NCBI RefSeq assembly: GCF_028712425.1
Contig: NZ_JAQTQD010000001.1
Location: forward strand, 146,389-210,388
Length of the DNA stretch: 64,000 bases
Direction of reading: 5' to 3'
DNA from: Methanoregula sp.
GTDB lineage: Archaea > Halobacteriota > Methanomicrobia > Methanomicrobiales > Methanospirillaceae
Shown: one piece after another, positions 8,981 through 17,395 of the stretch
How the letters are laid out: the number at the start of each line of letters is the position of its first letter
How positions within the stretch are numbered: position 1 is the stretch's first letter
Translations under genes and position numbers: made by a program
Notes under the pieces: generated by a model
Told to the model about the DNA's origin: nothing
What the model saw: only the letters and a program-made list of their open reading frames with translations
The model's database searches: none

Positions 8981-9985
8981 TTACGGGGACCTGACCGACA
9001 CCCAGAGGTGGAGATCGCGGTAACTCTGGTTGATGCGTTCTGTCCCGGTGATCCCATCGTCGGGCACGATCTCATTGAAGAGAAGGAACTCGAGCCGGTT
9101 ATAGTCACCGGTGGCTGCCGGCATGATAGTGCAGGGCATGACCGTGGTCTCGTTATGGGCGACCTGTACCGGGAACCGGTCGATACGGTCCATGGCATGC
9201 AGGGTGCTCGTGTTGGTTTTCTCGTCGAAAGTCATCTTCATAAAATACGTCTCGACCGTATAGTTCACCGGCCGGTACTCATGGTTGCCAATGCCGATAA
9301 AGAGGGAACTGTTCATCCCGGTGACAAGACGGGTCGGGTAATCGGCGGCCTTCTGCTTCTCACCAAGAATAAAGAACTCCGTGAACTTCTCGCCCTCCTT
9401 GGGGACAACAATCACAAAGACCGTTGTGGCTATGGCGGCGACAATAGCAACAAGGAGGATGATGGAAAGGATGCGGTCGGTACGGGAACTTCCTTCCCGG
9501 GGAAAGAATTCAGTCTCGATGGCATTTTGGATCTCCTGGAACGGGACAAAGAAGCGTTCTTCCTCCGGGACCTGCGCCCTGCGGTACTGGGCAAGGAGGC
9601 ACAGGAAGATCGTGATGAGTGAGAGAGAGATGATAATCGGATCGAGCCGTATCCCCCACGGGGTGTAGTTCAGGACAAGCCCGGTCAGGGGGACGATGGC
9701 AATGGAGAGGCCAAACGAGAGTGCCACTCTCTCGATTCCATCAAGATCGCGGGCAGCGGGAAAGAGCGCTGCTATCAGTGCATAGCCGGGGATGAAGAGG
9801 ACCAGCGGAATACCGAACAGGATTCGAAAGAAAGACTCGTTCAGGAACGGAACATAGATGCAGAGGATGGCACAAAGAAGCCAGATCTCGCAGGCCAGCA
9901 GGTCCCGGGGCACCCGGGTTAACGCAAAGGCTGCAACAACCGTGTCGTATGGGTGCTGCGGCTGATCCATGACAGGAATATTCAT
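8981..9985 (-). CDS. DUF1616 membrane protein
   Basis: The 334-residue protein matches the DUF1616 layout common in methanogens and haloarchaea: four hydrophobic helices in the first half (for example LACEIWLLCAILCIYVPFLN and PLVLFIPGYALIAALFP), a cytoplasmic loop, one further helix (ILSIILLVAIVAAIATTVFV) and an extracellular C-terminal domain of about 130 residues with several N-x-S/T sequons. DUF1616 proteins are often linked to surface-glycan or S-layer loci, but their function is not established. It is convergent with the MoxR/DUF58 operon. Confidence 0.82.
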   Translation of the reverse strand: MNIPVMDQPQHPYDTVVAAFALTRVPRDLLACEIWLLCAILCIYVPFLNESFFRILFGIPLVLFIPGYALIAALFPAARDLDGIERVALSFGLSIAIVPLTGLVLNYTPWGIRLDPIIISLSLITIFLCLLAQYRRAQVPEEERFFVPFQEIQNAIETEFFPREGSSRTDRILSIILLVAIVAAIATTVFVIVVPKEGEKFTEFFILGEKQKAADYPTRLVTGMNSSLFIGIGNHEYRPVNYTVETYFMKMTFDEKTNTSTLHAMDRIDRFPVQVAHNETTVMPCTIMPAATGDYNRLEFLLFNEIVPDDGITGTERINQSYRDLHLWVSVRSP

Positions 9986-10101
9986 CGTTTGGGATAATAT
10001 GGATGTCGGGTTCTGCTTCCTGCACCGGCAGGCGAACTCCCATTGATCGAAAAAAGAAAAGGATTATGCTGGTAATTTCCGGGTGCAACCGGATTTCAGC
10101 A

Positions 10102-11445
10102 TTACCAGTTGATCTCCGGCACACCCTTGGAACGGAATACCTTGTTGATCTCCGTCTTCAGCTGCTCGGCACGCTGCTCGTTGGCCCTGGTTGTTATGGT
10201 GATCTGCTCGATCACTTCTTTGTTTTCCGGTGTCAGCTCATCGGGTCCCCAGGCGGGTGTCCCGGCCGGGGCCTGCAGGATATCGATGATCTTCTTGTTG
10301 ACCGTGATCCGGCGGGAGAGCTTCGCCAGCTCGCAGAACTTCTCGCGGTCAACGCCAACCTTCTTTGCCAGCTCAAGACCGTCTTTAAAGCGTTGTTTTC
10401 TCTGGAGGATATTGTCGATCGCAGTGAAAATCTCTTCATGCCGGAAGGGTTTCGTGATATAGTCGTCGATACAGATGTTGTACTGCTTTGCCTCCGCAGA
10501 CGTGAGACGTTTGCCCGTCAGCATCAGGACCGGAATCGGTTTTGTTATGGGATCCTTCTTGATCTGCTCGAGAGTCTCCCACCCGTTCATCGGCTGCATC
10601 AGGACATCGAGAAGGATCAGGTCGGGGAGCTGCTTTTTTAAGATATTGAGACATTCCTTCCCGCTCAAGGCGTGAATGGTCGCGTATCCCTCATCCGTGA
10701 GGAACTGGTGGATGATCTCTACCATCTCGGGATCATCATCTACGATGAGCACTGTCTGTTTTACCGCTTTTATCGCGGCAGTTGCTCCCTCCGGGATCCC
10801 CGTTGCCGCTACCCTTCTCCTCACCGTCATGATGGCAAGACCGGCCGCGAGGAAGACCGAGAGAGAGAACAATACCATGAAGACAATGGGCAGGGAAGTT
10901 GCCTGGGGTGCCGGTTCCATTGCAGCCAGCTGGGATGACGCCCCGCGTGCCTGGCAGTCCGGATCGCCCGGGTAGTCAGCGCAGAAGAGGCTTGCGGCAG
11001 GAGTGAGATCAGCAGTTACCAGGAGCGCCCCGTCCCGCGAGTCCGTGAGCGTGAAGGCTGCCATGTCCTGCACCCAGGGGACCGTGATGCTCATGTCGCT
11101 TGCGTCCCCGCCTTCCGTATAACCGATCAGGGTGCGCCCCTCCGGGTCACCGAGGATGTCCCCCTGGGCCCGCCAGGGTTCCCGGGAAGAGAACGAGAGT
11201 CGTTCTTTTCCGGTCGTATCGAGAATACTGCCTTTTAATTCTCCGGACTGGAGCGCCAGGTTCGGGGCCCTGCCGTACTGGATCTCAGCGGATTCAAGCG
11301 AGTATGCCCCGTCCAGGTATTTCAGCTGGATCCGGACAATCTTATCGAAATCAGGCACCACCGGATCAGCCGCTGCCCCGTACGGGCAGAAACTGCAGCA
11401 CACAAGAACAATAATGAGGAGACTGGACAGTATCCGCAAGCTCAT
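10102..11445 (-). CDS. Membrane-anchored response-regulator receiver protein with secreted N-terminal domain
   Basis: 447 residues with an unusual layout: a signal peptide (about 1-25), an exported domain (about 27-175), one membrane helix (about 185-207, PIVFMVLFSLSVFLAAGLAI), then a cytoplasmic receiver domain (about 228-345) and a helical tail. The receiver has the acidic pair (VLIVDDDPEM), the phosphoacceptor Asp in LILLDVL (about 280) and the conserved Lys in YITKPF (about 331). Its start overlaps the stop of the upstream metallopeptidase gene (11442-11445), so the two are co-translated. No histidine kinase is nearby; the phosphodonor is unknown. It may pass cytoplasmic phosphorylation state to an external domain. 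Confidence 0.82.
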   Translation of the reverse strand: MSLRILSSLLIIVLVCCSFCPYGAAADPVVPDFDKIVRIQLKYLDGAYSLESAEIQYGRAPNLALQSGELKGSILDTTGKERLSFSSREPWRAQGDILGDPEGRTLIGYTEGGDASDMSITVPWVQDMAAFTLTDSRDGALLVTADLTPAASLFCADYPGDPDCQARGASSQLAAMEPAPQATSLPIVFMVLFSLSVFLAAGLAIMTVRRRVAATGIPEGATAAIKAVKQTVLIVDDDPEMVEIIHQFLTDEGYATIHALSGKECLNILKKQLPDLILLDVLMQPMNGWETLEQIKKDPITKPIPVLMLTGKRLTSAEAKQYNICIDDYITKPFRHEEIFTAIDNILQRKQRFKDGLELAKKVGVDREKFCELAKLSRRITVNKKIIDILQAPAGTPAWGPDELTPENKEVIEQITITTRANEQRAEQLKTEINKVFRSKGVPEINW

Positions 11446-12536
11446 GATGTCACCACCTTTGAGAGTACATAGTTGATCCGCTGTGTGGCCGCTTCACCGA
11501 ATTTTCCCCGGTACCCGCTTGCCATGATATCGGGCATGGGGTCCCACCGCCAGTAGGGCTGGCTGCAGCTCACGGAAGAACCGGTTGCTGCTGCCTGCTG
11601 GATCTGCCGGCATTGCGCGGGATCCCGTCCATCAGAACGGGCGTCTGACTCGCAGTTCTCGCGAGAACTCCAGACATTTGCATGCGGGTCATTCTGGTAA
11701 TAGTACGTGTTGCCGCAGTAGGTATCGACAAGGTCGTACAACGCATGCCCGGTCTCGTGCTGGATCAGGGTCAGCTGGTTTACCGGAGCCTTCATCAGGT
11801 TGCGGCCAGGCCCGTAGTCCTGGCTGCACCCGGTCGGCATGCAGGCAGCATCCGAATAGGTGCCGTGGTATTTCGGGTACAGGATGACCGTTACATCGAC
11901 AAACGTCACCTCTTTCCAGTACTTGCCGGGAATTGTCCCGGCACAACCTTCGAAGGCATCCGCGGGTGCTGACGGGTCATAGTAGTAATAAAAATTAAAC
12001 CGGTCACGGTAATCAGCAGGAAGGATTTTGGTTGACGGGGTAATCTTGTCAAGGTCCAGGTATGTTGATTGTATCACCTTCATCACGTCCTCCCGGAACC
12101 GGGTCTCGTTCTCGATATAGACCGGTGTTGAGATCTTTGCATGATCCGTACAACTGTAGGAGGTTGATGAAGGATAAAAAACTACGTTAATTGCACCCTG
12201 TTTCTCACCCTCTTCATTCAGGAGTACGAGCGCACCCCGTGCAATCTCAACGGAGACCGTCATCTCATTGGGATAGACAATTTTTTTGGTGATTTCCCGG
12301 AAATCCGGTTTGGTGACCCGCACGGTATGGGTGCCATCCTTAAGGCCGGTAAGAGTTATGACGCCAGAAGAATCTGCTGTTGTCCCTTTGTACGCGCCGT
12401 CAAGGTATACCAGCGCTCCCCCGACAACGGTCTTGGAACGGGCATCCTTGACAACCACGGTAAGGGATCCCGGTTCCGCAGCACTGACCGTCCATGCCAG
12501 TGAGAGAAGACAGAGTACGAGAACGATCCTGCCCAT
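11442..12536 (-). CDS. Secreted zinc metallopeptidase-like protein with N-terminal PEGA/carboxypeptidase-regulatory domain
   Basis: I start it at the ATG at 12536, which gives a clean signal peptide (MGRIVLVLCLLSLAWTVSAA); the frame is open to 12563 but lacks a ribosome binding site there. After the signal come a PEGA-like beta domain (about 25-100) and a peptidase-like domain. The latter carries the zincin motif HETGH (about 257-261) followed by ALYDLVDTYCGN, and several cysteines likely to form disulfides. This recalls secreted gluzincin/metzincin peptidases of the M6/M64 type, but I cannot assign a family. It is exported and possibly surface-attached. It is the first gene of a two-gene operon with the receiver protein. 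Confidence 0.72.
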   Translation of the reverse strand: MGRIVLVLCLLSLAWTVSAAEPGSLTVVVKDARSKTVVGGALVYLDGAYKGTTADSSGVITLTGLKDGTHTVRVTKPDFREITKKIVYPNEMTVSVEIARGALVLLNEEGEKQGAINVVFYPSSTSYSCTDHAKISTPVYIENETRFREDVMKVIQSTYLDLDKITPSTKILPADYRDRFNFYYYYDPSAPADAFEGCAGTIPGKYWKEVTFVDVTVILYPKYHGTYSDAACMPTGCSQDYGPGRNLMKAPVNQLTLIQHETGHALYDLVDTYCGNTYYYQNDPHANVWSSRENCESDARSDGRDPAQCRQIQQAAATGSSVSCSQPYWRWDPMPDIMASGYRGKFGEAATQRINYVLSKVVTS

Positions 12537-12951
12537 ACTTCCGGGATGTGGGAGAAACAACATACAGGTGGGGTAATTTTCGCAAGGCCCTGCGATCTAA
12601 TATTAGTTATTTATTATTTATTGCAGGGAGTTAACAATACTTTCTATCCAAATATCTGCATTACGCGGGTTGTTTGCAGCATAATTCCAGCAATATACAT
12701 CATTTTTGCCAGTTTTCCGGTAACGGGCAATGCATGTCCTCGTTCTCATTCTGCATACAACAGGATAAAAACCATTGAAGGGGAAAGTCAGCCTGTCTTC
12801 CGGTTTCCGAGAGCTTTAATACAGAATGAGGTGTTCTAATTATGGTACCGTGAACGGGTGCGGAGTGATCTCCGGCCTCCGTCGCAGACACCCAAGTTAT
12901 CCGGAAGAGGTGTGTGCGTGGGGGGTTTTGCACCGTGCATGGCCGAACAAT
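12537..12951. other. Intergenic region upstream of tRNA-Arg, no protein gene seen
   Basis: The first part is AT-rich (promoter region of the metallopeptidase operon). A TATA-like CTTTAATAC (12813-12821) could drive the tRNA gene, but it would give a leader of about 100 nt. That leader contains a small hairpin (CGGAG-TGAT-CTCCG near 12860) and GC-rich sequence with no ribosome binding site. Open frames across the leader and tRNA are not credible genes. Confidence 0.4.
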
Positions 12952-13023
12952 GCCTCGGTAGGGTAGTGGACATCCTAGAAGCCTCCGGAGCTTTTGACCC
13001 GGGTTCAAGTCCCGGCCGGGGCG
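12952..13023 (+). tRNA. tRNA-Arg (anticodon CCG)
   Basis: A 72-nt cloverleaf folds by hand. Acceptor stem GCCTCGG/CCGGGGC (one G-U pair) with discriminator G; D-arm GGG...TCC containing A14 and GG18-19; anticodon stem GAAGC/GCTTT with loop CTCCGGA, so the anticodon is CCG (12985-12987). The variable loop is TGAC and the T-arm is CCGGG-TTCAAGT-CCCGG. No intron and no encoded CCA end, as is common in archaea. It would read CGG arginine codons. Confidence 0.93.
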
Positions 13024-13050
13024 TCTGGTTTTCACGTCAAAGTCTCTTCT

Positions 13051-13058
13051 AAAAAAAA
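13051..13058 (-). terminator. Oligo-T tract after the M42 peptidase gene
   Basis: Eight consecutive A residues on the plus strand make a T8 run 50 bp past the stop of the minus-strand gene ending at 13109. This fits archaeal oligo-U termination. No strong hairpin precedes it. Confidence 0.4.
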
Positions 13059-13108
13059 TGTTTCAGGTTGATAATTCGGTAATCAACAAAAAGGAGAAAA
13101 ATGAAGAT

Positions 13109-14146
13109 TTACAGCACCGGCTTCTTCTTCAGCGCAGCAACCAGCAGCTTTACACTGTTTTCCAAATCCGAGAGATCCAGCACCTCAACCGGTGAATGGA
13201 TGTACCGCGAGGGAACGCTGATGGTCGTGCTCGGGATACCTCCCTTGGTCAGGTGAATCGCGGTTGCGTCCGTGGTCCCGCCGCTGCCCACTTCGAGCTG
13301 GACCGGGATATCGTTTGCATCGGCTGCGCCTTTGAGCCAGCTCACAACCTTCCGGCTCGCAATGAGCCCGCGGCCGCTGGAGTCGACGATGGTGACTACC
13401 GGTCCCTTGCCCATCTCGACAGGTGCGTCCTTCATGTCAATGCCCGGGTGGTCGCCGGGGATCGTGACATCTGTTGCAATGGCACAGTCGGGATCGAGCG
13501 AATACGCGCTCGTCCGTGCTCCTTTCAGGCCCACCTCTTCCTGCACGGTGAAGACCGCATAGATGGTATGCGGGGACTTCACTTCCTGCATGGCCTTGAT
13601 CAGCATCGCGACACCGGCCCGGTTGTCGAATGCCTTACCGGTCACGCGGTTGTTTGCGAGCTTCGCGAACTGCCGGTCTATAGTGACGGGCGTGCCGACA
13701 TCGATGCCGAGAAGTTCCACTTCCTGCCGGTTCGTTGCCCCGACATCGATGAACATATCATCGATCTTGACACCCTTCTTCCGCTCCTCGTCGTTCATCA
13801 TGTGGACGGGCTTGCCACCGACAACACCGTACACCGGGCCCTTTGTCGAGTGCAGGACGACCCGCTGCGTGTAGAGCACGGGGTCGTACCAGCCGCCAAG
13901 CGCCACGAACCTGATGAACCCCTTCTCGTCGACATATTTCACCATCAGGCCGATCTCGTCCATGTGGGCGGCAAGCATCACCGAGAACTTCCCGCCTTTC
14001 TTTGTTGCGATCAGGTTGCCCATCGTGTCTTCGCGGATATCGTCCACGTGGCCCTTAAGTTCCTTTTTTACAATCGCAAATACGCTTCCTTCACTGCCCG
14101 AAACGCCATGGGCATTGGATAATTTTTCTAACAGTTCCTTAACCAT
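13109..14146 (-). CDS. M42-family metallo-aminopeptidase (tetrahedral aminopeptidase/endoglucanase-like)
   Basis: A 345-residue cytosolic peptidase of family M42, which forms dodecameric tetrahedral shells and trims peptides released by the proteasome. The metal-site motifs are all visible: AAHMDEIGL (about 65), DNRAG (about 175), the catalytic pair in VQEEVG (about 207), DVTIPGDHPG (about 228) and the C-terminal His in SRYIHSPVE (about 320). Length is normal for the family. The ATG lies four bases after the upstream aminotransferase stop, with AGTGAT as ribosome binding site. It is last in an operon with the aminotransferase and hexuloisomerase. Some homologues were named cellulases, but peptidase is the sound assignment. 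Confidence 0.93.
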   Translation of the reverse strand: MVKELLEKLSNAHGVSGSEGSVFAIVKKELKGHVDDIREDTMGNLIATKKGGKFSVMLAAHMDEIGLMVKYVDEKGFIRFVALGGWYDPVLYTQRVVLHSTKGPVYGVVGGKPVHMMNDEERKKGVKIDDMFIDVGATNRQEVELLGIDVGTPVTIDRQFAKLANNRVTGKAFDNRAGVAMLIKAMQEVKSPHTIYAVFTVQEEVGLKGARTSAYSLDPDCAIATDVTIPGDHPGIDMKDAPVEMGKGPVVTIVDSSGRGLIASRKVVSWLKGAADANDIPVQLEVGSGGTTDATAIHLTKGGIPSTTISVPSRYIHSPVEVLDLSDLENSVKLLVAALKKKPVL

Positions 14147-14150
14147 GGTA

Positions 14151-15254
14151 TCACTTCACGAGGTTTCCAATCCGCTCAAGTGCTGTCATAATATTCTGCC
14201 GCGATGTAGCATAACTGAACCGGGTATATTCCGGGGCATTGGCACCGAAGGCCGTGCCGGGCACAACAATAACGCCGGCTTCGATGATCTTTTCCGTAAG
14301 CGTGGGCTTCATGGGGACAAACGTGTAGAACGCTCCCTCAGGCTTCGGGAAATCGAATCCCAGTTCTTTTAATCCGCCCCAGATGAGGTCGCGCCGTGCC
14401 TCGTACTCGTCCCGCATGACCTTCACTGCGCTCTGGTCTCCTTCATAGGCAGCCACTGCAGCATACTGGGCGATTGAGGTTGCGCAGGCCTGGCAGTACT
14501 GGTGTACCTTCAGGCACTGGCCGATGATCTCGGGCGATGCAGCGAGATAGCCGATCCTCCAGCCGGTCATCGCGTAGGTCTTGCTCGTGGCATTGATGGT
14601 AATGACATTGTCGCCGAACTGCGCTACGCTCACGTGCTTCTTGCCATAAATGAAATGCTCGTACACTTCATCGGAGATGATGGTGACTCCCTTGTCCGCT
14701 GCATACTCGACAAGGGCCCGGATCGACTCCTCGCTCTCAACCGCACCGGTCGGGTTGCCGGGCGAGTTAATGACCATGAGTGTTGCCCCGTCCATCAGCT
14801 TTTTTGCAGCCTCGACATCGATATGGAGCGTCTTTGTCAGGGGGACGCTGACCGGCTTTCCGCCGGCAATGGTGGCAAGGGATGCATATGACACAAAACC
14901 CGGGTCAGGGCAGAGGACGCGGTCACCGGGATTCAGCATTGCCTGCATGACAATATGGAGCGCTTCGCTTGCACCGGCCGTGACAATCAGCTGGTCGGGG
15001 TGGTACTTGATCCCGTTCTCGTTCTTGAACTTCTTACTGATAGCGGCACGGAGTTCCGGCAGGCCGTTGTTCGTGGTATAGCCGGTCTTTCCTTCCTGGA
15101 TGGCTTTGATTGCAGCGTCCTTGATATGCTGCGGGGTGTCGAAGTCCGGCTGGCCGAGGCCTAAGTTGATCGATCCCGGACCTGCAGCTTCGAAGATCTT
15201 CCGGATGCCGGAGATCTCGATTCCGGCAACCCGTTCTGAGAATTTCATGGTCAT
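14151..15254 (-). CDS. Class I/II pyridoxal-phosphate aminotransferase (AspC-like)
   Basis: A 367-residue fold-type I aminotransferase. Visible motifs are GLGQPDFDTP near the N-terminus, GYTTNNGLPELR, the NSPGNPTG loop, DEVYEHF, and the PLP-lysine segment SKTYAMTGWRIGY. Archaeal members of this group typically act on aspartate, aromatic amino acids or alanine; the substrate cannot be told from sequence alone. The ATG at 15254 follows GAGGGAG, which overlaps the upstream stop region; an alternative ATG is at 15248. Middle gene of a three-gene operon. Confidence 0.9.
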   Translation of the reverse strand: MTMKFSERVAGIEISGIRKIFEAAGPGSINLGLGQPDFDTPQHIKDAAIKAIQEGKTGYTTNNGLPELRAAISKKFKNENGIKYHPDQLIVTAGASEALHIVMQAMLNPGDRVLCPDPGFVSYASLATIAGGKPVSVPLTKTLHIDVEAAKKLMDGATLMVINSPGNPTGAVESEESIRALVEYAADKGVTIISDEVYEHFIYGKKHVSVAQFGDNVITINATSKTYAMTGWRIGYLAASPEIIGQCLKVHQYCQACATSIAQYAAVAAYEGDQSAVKVMRDEYEARRDLIWGGLKELGFDFPKPEGAFYTFVPMKPTLTEKIIEAGVIVVPGTAFGANAPEYTRFSYATSRQNIMTALERIGNLVK

Positions 15255-15263
15255 GCTACTCCC

Positions 15264-15863
15264 TCATTCGATGTTCGTGTGGCGGTTCTTGAGCGAAGAC
15301 TCATCCGTCTTTGTGATCTCCATGAGCCGGGAAATGACGGCATCGGCAAAGATCATGGATACGGTCTCAAAGAGTGTGCCAAGCGGGGCAAACGACTTGT
15401 GCTCTCCCATCATCTGGCGGATCTCGAACTCCGCGGCATCGTCAGTCACTGCATCACGCTGGTGCTCGATGATGACATTGCAGTCGGAGATCCTGCCAAT
15501 CCGCGAATCCGGGTTGGAGGTGATGAGACAGATGTGCGCCCCGATCTCCTTTGCCGTCTCCGCGATATCCGCGATGGTCTTGGTCTTACCTGACCCGGAG
15601 AAGATCACCAGCAGGTCGCCAGTGGAGAGCGCAGGGGTGATGGTTTCGCCGATAACATATGCCTGCATGCCAAGGTGCATCAGCCGCATGGCAAACGCCT
15701 TTGCCACAAGTCCAGAGCGCCCTGCCCCGATCACGTATACCCGTTTTGCCTTGAGGATCTCCTTGAGGAATTTTGCCACATCGTCATCGGAGATGGTGTT
15801 GGCAATCTTCCGGATGTTCGATGCCATCAAAAGCATCATTTCCTGTACCCTGTGGCGCTCCAT
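15264..15863 (-). CDS. hxlB: 6-phospho-3-hexuloisomerase
   Basis: A 199-residue SIS-domain protein that interconverts D-arabino-3-hexulose 6-phosphate and fructose 6-phosphate. In methanogens this ribulose-monophosphate branch runs in reverse to supply pentose phosphates. The fold is evident from VYVIGAGRSGLVAKAFAMRL, the phosphosugar loop VIFSGSGKT and LITSNPDSRIG; length and spacing match hexuloisomerases rather than larger SIS proteins. It opens the operon with the aminotransferase and M42 peptidase, with a nine-base gap. The partner hexulose-6-phosphate synthase is not in this window. Confidence 0.88.
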   Translation of the reverse strand: MERHRVQEMMLLMASNIRKIANTISDDDVAKFLKEILKAKRVYVIGAGRSGLVAKAFAMRLMHLGMQAYVIGETITPALSTGDLLVIFSGSGKTKTIADIAETAKEIGAHICLITSNPDSRIGRISDCNVIIEHQRDAVTDDAAEFEIRQMMGEHKSFAPLGTLFETVSMIFADAVISRLMEITKTDESSLKNRHTNIE

Positions 15864-15976
15864 AGTTTTCTCCAGAAATGATGCACCTACAATACAGATG
15901 AGCGTTTCTACCCGCGGGGCCGGTTGGACAATAATACCTCCACGGGGATAGATCTATATGGGATGTTCATGCAAAC

Positions 15977-16843
15977 TTGAATGTGATATCCCCGCTCGTC
16001 AAATGCTCCCCGTTCATCAAGTGGGCCGGAGGGAAGCGCCAGCTGCTTGCAGAGCTGGAGTGCCGGCTTCCGGGATCCTGGGACACCTATTATGAACCGT
16101 TTGTCGGCGGCGGTGCATTGCTTGTCCATCTTGAGAACAAGGGGCTCTTAAAAAATGCGGTCATCTCCGACCTCAACAGCGAACTCATCAACCTGTATCG
16201 CGTTGTCCAGAACACCCCGGGAGCTCTCATCACGGCGCTTGCAGACGAGGATTTCCAGAATAATGAGACCTCATATAAGAAACACAAAGAGCGGTTCAAT
16301 ACCCTGATCGGCAGCAGGAACCATTCTCTCGAAAGGGCAGCGTTACTCATCTACCTCAACAAGCACGGGTTCAACGGGCTCTGGCGGGTGAACCGGAAGG
16401 GCAAGTTCAACGTCCCGTTCGGCAGTTATGTAAAGTGTTCCATCCCATCGGAGACGAGCATTCTCAAGTTTTCTGCCATGCTTGAGAAGGTGAAGGTTAA
16501 GAACCGGGACTTTGCATTGGCAGTGAATACTGCAAAGAAGGGTGACTTCATCTATTTCGATCCCCCGTACCAGCCGCTGTCGAAAACAGCAAACTTCACG
16601 GATTATAACTCCCGCGGGTTCCCATTCACCGAGCAGGAGCGGCTCGCCCGGTTATTCCGCCGGCTCACGCAGAAGGGAGTACAAATCATGCTCAGCAACT
16701 CCAAGGTGCCGGAAATCGAGGAACTCTATGCAGATTTCCCGATTGAATCGGTCAATGCCAAGCGTTTCATCAACTGCAATGGAGAGCGGAGGCGGGGGAT
16801 CCAGGAGATTATTGTCACGAACTATTCCTTTGATAAGGAATGA
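15977..16843 (+). CDS. dam: Dam-type (D12 class) DNA adenine-N6 methyltransferase
   Basis: A 288-residue adenine methylase of the alpha (D12/Dam) class. It has the SAM-binding motif FIKWAGGKRQ near the N-terminus, EPFVGGGALL, and the catalytic DPPY in YFDPPYQPLS (about 195). The target is probably GATC, as in most relatives, but that is inference. The start is uncertain: TTG at 15977 or GTG at 15983, with no clear ribosome binding site. No restriction endonuclease or specificity gene is adjacent, so it appears solitary. It is divergent from hxlB. Confidence 0.9.
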   Translation: MNVISPLVKCSPFIKWAGGKRQLLAELECRLPGSWDTYYEPFVGGGALLVHLENKGLLKNAVISDLNSELINLYRVVQNTPGALITALADEDFQNNETSYKKHKERFNTLIGSRNHSLERAALLIYLNKHGFNGLWRVNRKGKFNVPFGSYVKCSIPSETSILKFSAMLEKVKVKNRDFALAVNTAKKGDFIYFDPPYQPLSKTANFTDYNSRGFPFTEQERLARLFRRLTQKGVQIMLSNSKVPEIEELYADFPIESVNAKRFINCNGERRRGIQEIIVTNYSFDKE

Positions 16844-17395
16844 ACGAATTCTCCTCCGTAAAATGGAAACAAAAATTTGTATTTTGTATGCCAAGCAGAA
16901 ATGCCATGCAAATAAAAGGGTTATTAGTACATTCTGTCACAACAGGTCATTGTGCAAACCGGTCCCTGACCGGCAACAGCACGGTACAGACAACGCTGGT
17001 GACAAAAACGGGACGATACCGGGAATTTCCATAAAAGATATCCCGGGTTGTGATCCATGTTATACGGATGATTTCAGGAGCAGAAGATCTTCCGGGCCCG
17101 GATCACCCTCGTGCGTGGCAACCGTCCGCAACATACCCGTCGTGAGTACCAGTGTTGAAAAGAAGTAAACGGAGGTGACACCAGGAAAGCCGGTCAAACG
17201 TGGTTGAGCAGAGACAAAGGAGACAAGATTTGTGTCTCCCACTTCCAATGCACAATGCCCCCACTCCACATTAATCTTATAATACCGTTTTTCGCCTCAG
17301 GCAATCCGGTCCGTCTGCGGGGGCGGGCCGGAAATGCCTTTATTATTTATCTGTTACGCAGATACTTTCCGGATGGTATCCGGGTAGACATTCAG
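16844..17395. other. Non-coding gap with short hairpins
   Basis: About 550 bp with no credible gene on either strand. It contains perfect short inverted repeats: CCGGTC-CCT-GACCGG (16959-16973) and GGAGACA-7 nt-TGTCTCC (17219-17239). A TTTATTATTTATC AT-rich stretch lies near 17338-17352. The hairpins may be terminators or a structured transcript; nothing decides between them. Confidence 0.35.

Noticed and set aside
12858..13052. Short protein frame across the tRNA
   Set aside because: It overlaps a fully folding tRNA-Arg and has no independent support.
17060..17269. Small frames in the 16.8-17.4 kb gap
   Set aside because: No ribosome binding sites, no hydrophobic or motif pattern, and hairpins inside.
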